From assembly GCA_024220505.1 (NCBI GenBank), contig JAKZZE010000029.1, forward strand, positions 1 through 64,000: a stretch of 64,000 nucleotides of DNA. Reading direction: 5' to 3'. Of this stretch, positions 23,577 through 34,970 are shown piece after piece (positions within the stretch are counted from its first letter, which is position 1; each line of letters begins with the position of its first letter). The notes under the pieces are model-generated. The model saw only the letters and a list, made by a program, of their open reading frames with translations. It did no database searches and was not told where the DNA came from. This DNA comes from Rhizopus arrhizus (lineage: Eukaryota > Mucoromycota > Mucoromycetes > Mucorales > Rhizopodaceae). The position numbers were made by a program, and so were the translations under genes.

Positions 23577-24225
23577 TGTTTAGGATAGGGGAGTTTTAGG
23601 TAAATATAATATAGCAATCAAAGATAAAGAAATACTGTTAGAACTTGGTATCTCTTTATTAAGTTAAGATAACTATTATATGATCCAAAAAAATTCTACA
23701 TGTAAAAAGTGAGAGTATTTATAGACATGATACGGATAAAGAATTAGGACAGATTTATAATCAATTTGACAGAATAGATGATTATTATTTCTAATTATTA
23801 GTTTAGCCTGTTCCTAGCTTGTATTGTCAATTATGCTATTGGGATGGTTTCAGATATAACTATTTAAGGAGACGGTACGGATGAATATAAAGACTTTTAG
23901 TTCCGTGATTGGATATCATTGTTAACAATAATATCTCAGTCAGGATAAATGTTTTCATGACTAATGATGATCCGGTAAGTAATCGTCATTCCTTATTCAA
24001 CATGCTCATACTATCACTAAACTATATTACAACCATGTCATCTTATTTGACTATGTGAAGTTAATATGAATAAAGCTTAATGTAAAAATCTAATCAAAGT
24101 ATTTTATTGATCTGTGTTGGGAATAATGTTTTAAATGATTCCAAGTTATGTCAACATATTATTCAGGATCATATCTGATTCCTTTTACTAAAATAAAGTG
24201 ACTATAATCTTATGTATCCTTAACA
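23577..24225 (-). repeat. Gypsy-1 5' LTR
   Basis: 649 bp, same length as the 3' LTR and nearly identical. It should hold the promoter, read leftward. Confidence 0.95.
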
Positions 24226-26029
24226 TGCTGAAATATAATATCTTCTTTTTGAAGGTCATACCAATCAATTGTTTTCATTAATTCATCCTCCAAAATACCA
24301 ATATAAAAGTCAGAATTAATGCTTCCCTTGATATTCGATAGGTATCCAACGCCATACCATGTTAAACAGCCCCACAGCATCAATGAACCTCCTCCATGCT
24401 TGATCATATGCTGAACCTGAAAGTCTTTTAACTTGTCACCATTTGTCCAAGTCCATTGTAAACCATCTGAACCAATTCTATTCACTTTAGTTTCGTCGCT
24501 GAAAATGACCTTTTTCCAGTCCTCGATGGTCCATGATAGATGCGCACGTGCAAATTCATATCTTTCCTTCATACGGTGCTTAGTTAAAGGAAGGACTTTA
24601 GGCTTATAAATTGCTGCATAACCTGATTCTTTTAAAAAACGTCTTATAGTCTCAGCACTAATATTTTCACCATCTTCTAACAACTTTCTAGCAGCGTCTG
24701 AAGCATTTTTGTGATTGCCAGAGTTGAAATTTCGCAAGATTCGACGACCTAGTAATGTCGAGATTACGAATGGCCAGCCTCCATTAGTTTTTAAATCTCC
24801 CAAATCGTGGTTTTTTCGGATTTTTGAAATAGTTCCAGTACTGACACCAGTCTTCGTTGATACTTCTTCTCCAGAAACTCTTTCTTTAAGACGTTGAACG
24901 ATTCTGTTCTGCATGTCATTGCTAATTGGTCGCATGTCACTTAATTAGGTTATGTTATAAAAAAAGGCAAACAAAAAAATAGAAAGTTGTAAATAAACAA
25001 AACGTTTTACACAAAAAGTTGACAAGTCACATTTTTGTGACGTTTATGATGATTTTTACGAAATTAACATGAGATTTTTTAAATTCCACAAAACCCTTCA
25101 AGTGTGTGTCTGTTTTTAAAGTGTCATTACTCCGCGGACATTGCATGGATCTCGGAGTTTAAACATTATCCAAATACCCTGCCACCGTAGCTTTCAAATA
25201 AGGTATGGCATGCTACCAATTGTAGTACTCAATGCTTCGTGACAAGCAAAAAACGAAAAAAAGCAAAACACTTGAAGGGTTTTGTGGGGCACTGTATCAA
25301 ATGAATATTCGAAAATTGTTTCAAACCAAACAAGCATGGCAGCATTTGGAACAACTTGCTTCTTGATATAAATCAAGGCTTTATGATCAGTTGTCAAGGT
25401 AAAATGACGATTGTATAACCATTTATTATATCTCTCAAACATGAATACAATCGCTAACAACTCTCGTTTGTTTGTATGATAACGACGTTCGGTAGGGGAA
25501 AGAGATCTTGCAGCAAAGGCGTTATATTTAATGTCTTGGTCGATGACTTGATAAACGACACCGCCGATACCATAAGCACTAGCATCTGTTGCAACGTAGA
25601 ATGGGTACTTAAGGTCAGGGATGTGAATAACTGGGGCATTCACTAAGGCATCCTTAATATTACGAAAACTGCATTCATGGGTTTCATTCCAAATTCCTTT
25701 TAAAGAATTAAGAGATCGCAACCGGTCAAGTGGAGCAGTCAAGCGAGAAAACATTGGTAAACTATTACGGAAATAGTTTGCAAACCCAAGAAAACTCATG
25801 ACTTGCCTACCAGTTTTAGGTGTGGGCCAAGAATGTATATTTGTCAGTTTACGTTGATCAGGGATTAGAGAACCATTGTTACCAATAGTCCATCCGAGAA
25901 TATTTACACAACTTTGTGCAAAATGCGTCTTTTCAACATTAATGATTAAATTTGCAGCAGTAAGACGTTTCAACACTTCACGGACATATTCAATATGTTG
26001 ATTCATGTCACCAGAGCTGAAGACACATA

Positions 26030-27660
26030 CAGTAGCGGACAAAACTGGTGCACAAAACTTTTTTTTAGCTTTTAACTACCATTACCTGCTCATGGTAATT
26101 GCAATAGTCATGAAACTGTACTAGAAGGAGGATATACTAGTCATTGTAATCTATGTATGTTCTAAGCATGACATTGTTAAAACTGAGCGATAAGCGTGCT
26201 TTGAATTTATAAAATCTTATATTTTCTAAAAACCGCAAAAGTGGCTAAAATCTTAGACTTTATATAATCATCTCATCTCTTGATATTATCGGATATTCTT
26301 CTTTGCATATGCTAATAATATGCGTGTATATCATTTTCAGTAAAAGAACCCGGCTCTTTAACTATTCTTTTCCAAAGATCATCGACCCTTTTTGATCTAG
26401 TGTCGTATCATCATACCTTTGCCATCAATTGCCACCTGGCATGCTTAAGCGGACTTAGGCCGGGATTAGTGGCGGCTAAACTTGTAGCACAGAAGCGCTG
26501 TTATCAAATATTGAGTTTGTGACATGCGTTGACTTGTGCCTTGTGTCATTGTCATACTGAAACGAGAGATTACGACGTTTTAGACTACTATACGCTAGGC
26601 TTTTGTGGTATGAAGTAAGCGAAATATATGTGTATATTTATGAGTTCATTATACCATCGTATACCTGACACACATATTCTGGTCCTCAATATCTAATACA
26701 GCCTTAAAACATAACAGAGCAGCCAGCATGCTTCATTGTTTGATCACCGTGAAAAAATCGCTAAGGTTGCTCGACTTGCTTTCAGTATTAGTGTATACTG
26801 TCTGCATCCATAATGTTCATATTTGTTTCATTGCTAAAGATAGCAGACTTCCAGCCCTCTATAGTATACAATGGCTTGTTGTGATACCACATTCATCGCT
26901 TTTTCCGACTTATACAGCTGATGAAATTCTTCGATTCCTTACTTCCGGACTCAAAATCTAGCTTCCTACAGTGCCTTCAGACTAACAGTCTGCTAATACT
27001 GTATCTTAAGGTCCTCGAAATGTGCTGAGCATCAGAAACTGTGTGTAACGGACCTTGTCCAAGCTTTAGGTTGGTGATTGAGCTAGTAACTTTTCAGACT
27101 AAAAGCGGGAGACCTTCATGATCACAAGACATTAAGTTTCTTTCTTCCCTCTTTCTCCTGTTGATTGTCCATTTATTGATCCTTGTTACTCTAGAAATAT
27201 CTGCTGTCGTACGAACTAGGCGTGTTCGAGATCTCAGAGTTTCGTTTTTACAGTTGCTTATTTTCTTAAACATATAAGGCTAGTACTTTGTTATAGTGAA
27301 TAGGGTAAAAACAAAAGGGGGGACTCAATGGGAAATACAAAATAAGTACAGTTTTATATATTTTTTAAGAGCTACTAAAATTTACTAATATGCTGTGAAA
27401 TCTGAAAGCAAACGGGAGAGATATGGGGAAAATTGAAAGAAGGCTAGACAAGCACTACATTTTTGGCGAAAATTGAAATATGCAAAAAAATCACTAAAAA
27501 TGACCTTATGCCTGAAGGATGTCCGGCACAGTTCCGGTTTACATAACATAATGTATATTTTGGACTGTCTTTCAGATGGTATATGCCACAAAAGTCGCAA
27601 ACATATGGCGGAGATACAATGTTGATTTTAATTTTTGTGCACCAGTTTTGTCCGCTACTG
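26030..27660 (-). mobile_element. Tc1-F1, decayed interior with intact ends
   Basis: Repeats CAGTAGCGGACAAAACTGGT at 26030 and, inverted, ending at 27660; TA on both sides. It is inserted between the YIDD codons and the rest of gypsy-2 RT. The interior (about 26380-27230, minus strand) keeps only worn traces of a transposase, such as YTIEGWKSAIFSNETNMNIM and a DDLWKRI stretch, with many stops. It has no inverted inner repeat copy. A second copy is Tc1-F2. Confidence 0.85.
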
Positions 27661-30002
27661 TAGATCATCAATATAGAGTGCAGTGTAAGGAAGATCTGCG
27701 AACAAATTTGTAAGAACACGCTGTACAATGTTACCGGTACTTGTCAAGCCAAAAGGACAATGACGAAATTGATACTGCATACCAGTAAATGGATGAGTAA
27801 ATGCGGTTTTGGGTCTATCAGATTCTTGGATAAGAAAACGATGAAAGCATGCTCGTATGTCGAAGGTAGTGAATATAGTAGCAGAACCCATACGTTGATG
27901 AAGATCGCTGATTAGAGGTAAAGGCATTCTATCAACATTCTTTACAAGTTGGTTAAGCAGACGTGGATCAATAACTGCTCTTTTCTTAGTGTATAATCCG
28001 TTGACATCCTTTTTTCCAACAAGAAAAATAGGGTTATTGAAGCGAGTATTGGAAGGAGCAGGGACAATGACACAATCATCCAACCAAGTTTGAATTTGGT
28101 CTTCCATGATCTTTCTATTGGCAATAGCAATATCGGGTTGTCTTCGATAAGCAAAGGCATTGGGTTCAGTATCAAGAGTGATGATAGCACCAGGTAAATT
28201 ACAATGAGAAGACATGGGGATACTCGTATTAGCATCTAACAAAGGTTGAATAGTGCTCATCAAACGTTGTCTTTCCTGCATAGTGCCAACAGGAGTTTTA
28301 TTTGGCTTATAATCATCAGGGTTAACTGGATCAGGTATTTTAGGAATATTAGAATTTAACCAAGAAGTGGCTAATCCTGTTAAACCTATTCTTAGTTTAG
28401 GCAAAATGTCAAGTCCTAAACAAATGGGAACATCACTGCTAAAATCAAACACTTCAAATTCATATGACAAACGGATTTGGTTATAATAAACAGTAAGATT
28501 TATTATGCCTAACCGGCTTACAGTACTTGAACTATTATGTCCTAACTTGATCGATCCTGGATTAGGTGTTGGAACTAAACCAAGTGTCGAACAGAACGAA
28601 GGAGACACACACGAAAAAGACGAACCGGTATCAATCATGGCCCATGTTTTGATGTGCTCTATAATAATAGGAACATAAAGCGTATTAGTGTTTGAAGGCG
28701 CTTTAGAAAAGATGTGATGTGTAATGTACTTACAGGCCTGAGCAGCTTCAGCCACAGTAAGGGCTTCCGCAACATCAATGTCCATATCATCCGACGAATC
28801 GGGAACAGGAACAACGGGACCAGCAGCATCAGTCTTGCGACCGGGAGAAGCATCACTACTACTCGAAGCAGCAGTGGCAGAAGAACCAACAGAAACAGAA
28901 ACATCGTTACCAGAAGAGGCAACGGAAGACAAGGAAGAAGCAGGGGATCGACTCATTGCTCGGAACATGTGAGAAGATCCGGCAGAATCGTCAGCCAAGG
29001 AACCGGTTGAACGACCCTTTCCTTTGCATCGGTGACCAGGACGCCAGTTGGCAGCACCACAAGAGCGGCACGGACGTCCCAAACCGGAAGGTTGGTTTCT
29101 TGGATTCCACTGGGAGGCAGCAGAACCAGAGGAGACATCAACTTGGGTAGAACCCGAAGAAGGAGAAGAAGAGGAAGCTTTCTTCATAGCACGACATTCA
29201 TCATTGCTATGGGTGGTAGTCTTGTGGAATCTGCAATACTTCCTAGAAGGCTGCGGATAAGGTGCAGAACGAACAGCAGAAGCAGAGACAAAAGCAGAAG
29301 ATTTCTTTCGACCAGAAGAAGAAGAAGAGTCATTGACCATTGAAGGGCCAGCAGAAGTGTGAGCAGCGTTAGCCACTTTACGAACTTTGTACAAGGTCTT
29401 GGCCAACTTGACAACGTAGTCGACCGATTCTTTTTCCGCGTCCGTACAATTGGCTAAGGACACGACCACCTTCTTGTAGATGTCGGCCTGAAGACCGATC
29501 AAAAAGCAACGAGTCAAGACACAGCGATCTTGGATCTGTGCCAAGCGACGAAGGTTGTTGAAACGTTCAACGTACTGGTCAACAGTTTCAGCAGCAGTCA
29601 TGGAGATGCGTAACTGTTTTAATCGCAAGATTAAATAAAAAATTAAACAAAAAAAACAATAGCAGCAATATAAAATTAAAATCCTTCTTTATTGCAGATT
29701 TCTTTATATTGCGAAATGGCCTCGCTTTATGGATAAAAAGTTGGCATCTATTTATATTCTTTGTGAGCGTAGATATAAAAGATATAGACTCGGTCACGAT
29801 GTCGTGCTGAAGAACCAATGATTAAGCTAAAGCTTGTCGATGTTCTAATATATGCATCTGAAATTGAACAATAGAAATAATAACCAGTCAATTAACTTTG
29901 ATCTAATTACTTTTGGGGTTGACAATTGATTAGACTCTCTAGGATGACAGATACTGATCTTATTGTTCTAAATTTGGAAAAGTGTGGAATTGTTCAATCA
30001 TA

Positions 30003-31596
30003 CAGTCCTGCTGTTAACTGCCTAACAAAAATAAAATTTAAGATAATTCCCGCAAAAATAGAGCTAAACTTTTTAAATTTTAATGGAACAGTGCTAAAAC
30101 AACATATTTTTATTGAACAAATTTTTATAGCACACTAATTAGTAAAATGTGGCGGAATTTGAAAAAAATGAAAAATGACTATAAAATCAATCTGACAGCA
30201 AATCTTTAACGCTTTGTATATCCACCTTTAGCCTTGATAACCTCTTCAATTCTTTTTGGCATACTCTCGTAATACTTCTTCATGTCCTCTTTAGTGAATT
30301 TGTTCCACTCTGCATCAAATCTATCCCACAATTCATCCATATTTTTGGGCTTGGTGTCATATGCATCTAATTTCAACTTAACATGATGCCAGAGGTGTTC
30401 AATGGGGTTTAGGTCGGGACTATTTGCTGGCCAGTCTTGAATATAGTTAATTCCGTTATCTGCAAGCCATTTTTTAGTGAGTTTCGATGTGTGTTTTGTA
30501 TCTCCGTCCTGTTGAAAGATGACTTCCTCATTGCTGAGACTGAAGTGCTCGAGTGTATCCTTATAGGAAGTATCCAAGATATGGGTGTACAGCTCTGATT
30601 TCATAGGATACTCAATAATACGGCATGCGTAACCTACTCCTGATGATGTCATGCATCCCCAAACCATCATTGAGCCTCCGCCACCTTTTAATTGAGTCTG
30701 ATAATTATGTGGTCGAAGTGGGTCATACTTATGTTTCCATGTAATTTGAGCTCCATCTGATCCCCATCTGTTGATTTTGGTTTCGTCGGAGAATATGACC
30801 TTGTTCCAGTCCTCTACAGTCCAGTCACGGTGATTTTTGGCTCATTCCAATCGCTTTTTCTGGTTAGTTCTCTTGATTAAAGGCTTCTTTTTCTTATACA
30901 GAGTTTTAAGGCCGAGGGATCGCATTAGTTGTGTCGTAGATGAGTACTGCAATTTGTAACCAAGAGACCACAGATATCTTTGAACATCCTTTGCTGATAA
31001 TAAGAAGCCTTTTCGGACTTTAAAAGCTATGACTTGCTTTGTAAAATCGGGAACGGTGCTGACTCTACCACCACGGGGTTTGACGCGATCAGGATCAACT
31101 TGCTTTTTCATAAGAATAACTAGGGCTCTAGACACTCCAGTGGCTCGTACAATATTTGTAGTACCCTTTCCGGCCTTAATTAATGAAATGACGTTATTGC
31201 GTGTGTCGTTGCTGAGTTTATAAGGCATTACAAAGAAGTAGTTGTCAAGTGTAGAAGTAGAGATGTGATGGGGGAAATGAAGAAAAAAGTGCCGCTTTTT
31301 TATACATTTTTAGCTTCTCTACGTCATGATGATACGTTATGCACGTTATCATTGCATCATGTACGCCAAAATAGGGTTTAAAGTACATTTAATCATACTT
31401 ACATCATTTTCCATTTAACCCAAAATCAATTTTTCTTGATTTAGATCTTTGTGTAACAAGCTAGAATTACATCATTCTTTTCTTCTTATACTATGACGTA
31501 TGGGCTATCTAATGGTTTTTATTTCGTAGTTCTGACGTAATTATAGCACTGTGCAGGCCATTTTATGGTTTTGTTAGGCAGTTGACAGTAGGACTG
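30003..31596 (-). mobile_element. Tc1-E1 inserted in solo LTR-2
   Basis: 1594 bp; ends CAGTCCTGCTGTTAACTGCC and, at the other end, the inverse with small changes; TA on both sides. It has no inverted inner repeat copy. Tc1-E2 (51513-54755) is a near-identical copy in the opposite orientation. Confidence 0.92.
30206..31228 (-). pseudogene. Tc1-E1 transposase with one nonsense codon
   Basis: 341 codons including stop from MPYKLSNDT. DDE triad FSDETK, QQDGDTKH, NPIEHLW. One TGA at 30842-30844 replaces the Trp codon TGG that Tc1-E2 still has (KRLEWAKK), a single G-to-A change. Otherwise the frame is open to GGYTKR-stop. Confidence 0.9.
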
Positions 31597-32491
31597 TAGT
31601 TTAATCTTTTGTGTATCGTTATTTATTTTAATACAACTGATATCATATAGAAAATAACTATGTTTACAACAGTAACAACTCCGTTGTAGACGTGGCTTTT
31701 TCTTCAGCCGATCCAACACCATAATGGCTAGTAAAAGCCTTTTTGAACTGACTCCACGTATGGACATCCTCTTTTTCTTGGTACTCATCAAGCCAAGTAC
31801 GTTGACTCGATGACAAGCAAGGAGGGAGAAGACGAAGCCAGTGCTGATCAAGGTCAAGACCATGTGCGAACATTACGTCCTGAAATTTTTTCAAGCAGTG
31901 CTTGACATCCACAGAGACAGGGGCAGATGGGTCAAAGACCGCACCCTTCCACTGCATGAGGGGTAGGTTTGGAGGTACAACATTCAAGGCTGCAGGAGCA
32001 ACCTTAGGTGAACCAATCCAAGCGGTGGGAACAGCATGGTTCATGGCTCGTTGGAGGAGATCTCTAGTATGAACTAGTTTCTCTAGGTCCTTGGAGCAGG
32101 CTTCGTACTTGGCACGCACCATGTTATCTTCCTCTGACTCAGGAGTCGTGGAAAGGAGACGAACAGACAAGTTAAGGATAACCTGGGTGGCACCGATGAT
32201 GGTGGAATCCAACTCCTCAATAGAAGAGTGGATGGATGGAGCTGCGATTCTAGGTTCAAGAGAACCAGATGAAACTGCGGAAGTGGTCATTCCAGAGGAC
32301 TCTGCCTCTGAAGATAAAGTAGAAACATCTGACATACGACGAGCGTTATCAGGATAAGTTTTGGCATTACTACTGGAAGAACCAGCAGCAGCAGAGTTAA
32401 AGTCATTTGTGTTTGACATATTGGTAAGGTAGGTAGTAATAAAAAAGGGTTGTTTTAAAAATAAAGTCAATAAAGAATTCACAAAAAAAAA

Positions 32492-32914
32492 TGTTTTGCC
32501 AAATATTAAAATAAAAGACAAAAACTAAAAAGACAATAGTTGTGAAACTAAAGATTATATGTTGCTTTATTAATAAAAACATTTGAGGCTATTTATACTT
32601 TTTGGATGTCTGGGTCTTTACCGCTATTTCAATTGATCGGTTAAAAGAATAATGTGGGAAGGATGGGAAGATAAAGGAAAGATAGTAGATAATCAATAGC
32701 CGCTGTCTTCTTGACGAATCAAGGGACAATAAAGTAGATAAATTATTGATCTAACGATAATTATCGAATAAAGTTGGATTGAACTGCCGTTGTTATAATC
32801 AGGTTCCGATATAGTCGTGGGAACACCGATAGAGACAACAGGGCAAAGTTGGCTATTGCGGAGATCTCTCGTTTATCCATGAATGTTCACTTTACTAGTT
32901 GTGTGGATACAACA
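32492..32914 (-). repeat. Gypsy-2 5' LTR (LTR-1)
   Basis: 423 bp, TGTTTTGCCAAATATT to GTGGATACAACA on the plus strand, followed by CTGCA. Homologous to the solo LTR at 2594-3009. The leader after it (element sense) starts with nine T and has no tRNA-type primer site. Confidence 0.93.
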
Positions 32915-33310
32915 CTGCATTTATCCGTTATCTACGTACAGTTTCCGTAGATATCCTTGCTCTACAAGAAACACATGTAAATACTGAAGCGATTGCCCAA
33001 CTTTTTAAGACACAATTTCAAACGAATGCCAGTTATTGGTCAAATTACTACGGTATTGTTTGTTTTTCACCATTTCTCTCATTGTCTGAACCTACATGGG
33101 ATACCATACAACGCACATTAACTGTTAAAGTCTCACACGTCCATGAATCTTTTGATCCAGTTTTTATTACAGTCGTATATGTCCCAGCTGATACTGCTCG
33201 TCGTCATTCTTATTTGCAGTCTTCTCTTCTCAATCCTCAAGGTATATTCGATGCGACTCCTGCTAGACATATTATTTTGGGGGACTTTAACTATTCATAC
33301 AATGTTAATA

Positions 33311-34970
33311 CAGTGGGTGGAAAAATGGTTCCAATGTTTTCGTCTCGCAACTTTAACGCTTTATAACTTTTGAACTACAAATGGTAACGACTCACAAAAA
33401 CATGCATTTTGTAGCGCTTTTGCAGGTTATATTAGTGAAAAAATATTTTGCTTGCATCGTTACACAATCGGGAATAAACTAACATTAAGTACAAAAACCA
33501 ACATTGGAACCATTTTTCCACTGCATGCTTTATTTTATTAATATTTAGTATGACCGCCATTCGCTGCAATTACAGCTCTACAACGATCAGGCATACTGTC
33601 TATGTATCTCCTACAGTCTTCTGCTGTAAAAGTAGACCATTCTTTTTCAACACAATCCCATAATTCATGCACACCTTTTGCCCTAATATCATACGCACTT
33701 AACTTGAGCTTAAGGTGCTGCCAGATGTGCTCTATTGGGTTTAGACCTGGACTTTGTGAAGGCCAGTTGAAGGTATGGTCACACTTGAAGTTGTTGTCCT
33801 TGAGCCATTGCCTAACTAGCTTTGATGTGTGTTTAGGATCGTTATCCTGTTGAAAATAGATGTCCTGAGGATTGTAACCATAGTAACCAAGGCTATCCAT
33901 AAGAGTTGTACTGAGAATTCCGACATAATCAGAAGCTTTCATTGTGCCTTCACTGATCCAGCATGCATAACCAGGCCTGTAGTAGGTAATACAACCCCAT
34001 ACCATAATGCTAACACCCCCTCCTTTAACTGTCAAGTCGAGATGATGGGGTTGAAGTTTATCATCTGGTCGACTCCAAAAGTATTTGCAACCATCTGACC
34101 CATAAACGTTGACTTTTGTTTCGTCACTGAATACCATACGTCTCCAGTCATCGCTTGCCCAGTTTTTATGCTCTTCTGCCCATGCTAGTCGTCTTGCTTT
34201 CTGAATCTTAGTCAATAAAGGCTTTTTTACTTTTATCTTAGCATGGAAGTTCATGCTTTTCATAACCTTAATGGTACCTGAGTAGCTAATATTATGGCCA
34301 GTGCATACTAGATACTTATGGACAGCCTTCGCAGTCTTGAGTGTACCATTGACAATCTGCTTACGTATATAAGACTTGGTGGTAACGCTTAGAGCAGCCT
34401 TTCTAACAGGGTTTGCTGTTACTCTACCAGGAGAAAACTTGTTGGCATATCTACTTAAAGTAGATTTTTTTAAATTAGGGATACGTTCCATTATCACTGA
34501 GTATGGCTTGTTTTGTAAAACCAATGATTTGATGCTTTCTTGCTTGTTTTAGAGAGAGCGCGAACCATATGTGTACTGATACTCCAAACCTTTGATATGT
34601 GGAGAAAGAAAAGGAAAAAAAAGCTTTGACCGGGGAGAAATTAATTTTATAAGTCACGTGGACTTTTTCGGCGATAGCCGGAATGGTATGACTCATAATC
34701 AGCTAAAACGCTCTAGTGAAAATTCCATTAAATAACAAATAAAGTTATCTAGAGTTGTAGTGGAAAAATGGTTCCAATGTTGGTTTTTGTACTTAATGTT
34801 AGTTTATTCCCGATTGTGTAACGATGCAAGCAAAATATTTTTTCACTAATATAACCTGCAAAAGCGCTACAAAATGCATGTTTTTGTGAGTCGTTACCAT
34901 TTGTAGTTCAAAAGTTATAAAGCGTTAAAGTTGCGAGACGAAAACATTGGAACCATTTTTCCACCCACTG
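33311..34970 (-). mobile_element. Tc1-H1 inserted in LINE-A ORF2
   Basis: 1660 bp; repeats CAGTGGGTGGAAAAATGGTT at 33311 and inverted to 34970; TA on both sides. Inner inverted copies at about 33502-33524 and 34758-34780 close ~214-bp modules. A related truncated copy is Tc1-H2. Confidence 0.93.
33538..34568 (-). pseudogene. Tc1-H1 transposase, frameshifted near the start
   Basis: ATG at 34568 (MVRALSK), then an A run that has lost one base relative to Tc1-H2 shifts the frame. From about 34545 the frame is open for more than 328 codons to GGHTKY-stop. DDE triad FSDETK, QQDNDPKH, NPIEHIW all present. A single missing A is the only defect seen. Confidence 0.85.

Larger units (their letters stand above)
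17820..24225 (-). mobile_element. Gypsy-1, intact chromovirus (Ty3/gypsy)
   Basis: Complete LTR retrotransposon of 6406 bp with two 649-bp LTRs (17820-18468 and 23577-24225) and TSD TGCTG (17815-17819, 24226-24230). A single gag-pol frame fills the interior, and the C-terminal chromodomain marks it as a chromovirus. The LTRs differ at very few sites (one A/T difference noted near 18374/24131), so insertion is recent. No TGG-type tRNA primer site follows the 5' LTR; the leader starts TTTTTACTG. Confidence 0.95.
17514..24935 (-). pseudogene. Tc1-D transposase split by gypsy-1
   Basis: N-terminal part 24935-24231 (MRPISNDMQNR; HTH VSTKTGVSTGTISKIRK; first Asp in FSDETK) and C-terminal part 17819-17514 (QQDNASIH with the second Asp; NPIENLW with the Glu; ends GGHTKY). 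Counting the TGCTG duplication once, they join without a frameshift to 337 codons including stop, exactly before the second catalytic Asp. The frame has no other defect, so this transposase was intact when gypsy-1 landed. Confidence 0.88.
17286..25294 (-). mobile_element. Tc1-D with gypsy-1 inside
   Basis: Terminal repeats CAGTGCCCCACAAAACCCTT at 17286 and, inverted, ending at 25294; TA on both sides. Inner inverted copies at about 17477-17497 and 25085-25104 close ~212-bp modules; the motif CTCATTTCAAAG is near the centre of the left one (about 17378). Removing gypsy-1 and one TGCTG leaves 1598 bp. Its two flanks come from different parts of gypsy-2 (LTR on the left, RNase H on the right), which a single insertion cannot give. 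Confidence 0.9.
29615..31671 (-). mobile_element. Solo LTR-2 with Tc1-E1 inside
   Basis: An LTR of about 461 bp once Tc1-E1 is removed, starting TGTTTTAATCGC and ending TTTACAACA on the plus strand, flanked by GTAAC (29610-29614, 31672-31676). It interrupts gypsy-2 gag, and skipping it restores the gag frame. No internal region is present. It differs in sequence from LTR-1, LTR-3 and LTR-4. Confidence 0.88.
25297..32419 (-). pseudogene. Gypsy-2 gag-pol, interrupted and truncated
   Basis: The frame starts MSNTNDFN at 32419 and runs in three blocks. Gag N-terminus 32419-31672 joins 29609 in frame if solo LTR-2 and one GTAAC are skipped. The second block to 27663 holds the zinc knuckle CRSCGAANWRPGHRC, protease IDTGSSFS and RT up to YIDD. 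The third block, 26029-25297, starts after Tc1-F1 and continues from the RT active site through RNase H (ATDASAYGIGG) to FETIFEYSFD. No stop codon interrupts the joined blocks, but integrase is absent. Gag is rich in Ser/Ala. Confidence 0.88.
17218..32914 (-). mobile_element. Gypsy-2, Ty3/gypsy element inserted in LINE-A
   Basis: Flanked by CTGCA on both sides (17213-17217 and 32915-32919). The right LTR is 32492-32914 (423 bp); only 68 bp of the left LTR remain (17218-17285). Gag, protease and RT/RNase H run on the minus strand from 32419 to 25297. The rest of RNase H, all of integrase and most of the 3' LTR are absent. Insertions inside are Tc1-D with gypsy-1, Tc1-F1, and solo LTR-2 with Tc1-E1. 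Confidence 0.9.

Noticed and set aside
28714..29343. Several open frames on the plus strand, rich in Arg, Ser and Thr
   Set aside because: They are antisense to the Ser/Ala-rich gag region of gypsy-2; low-complexity coding on one strand gives such shadows on the other.
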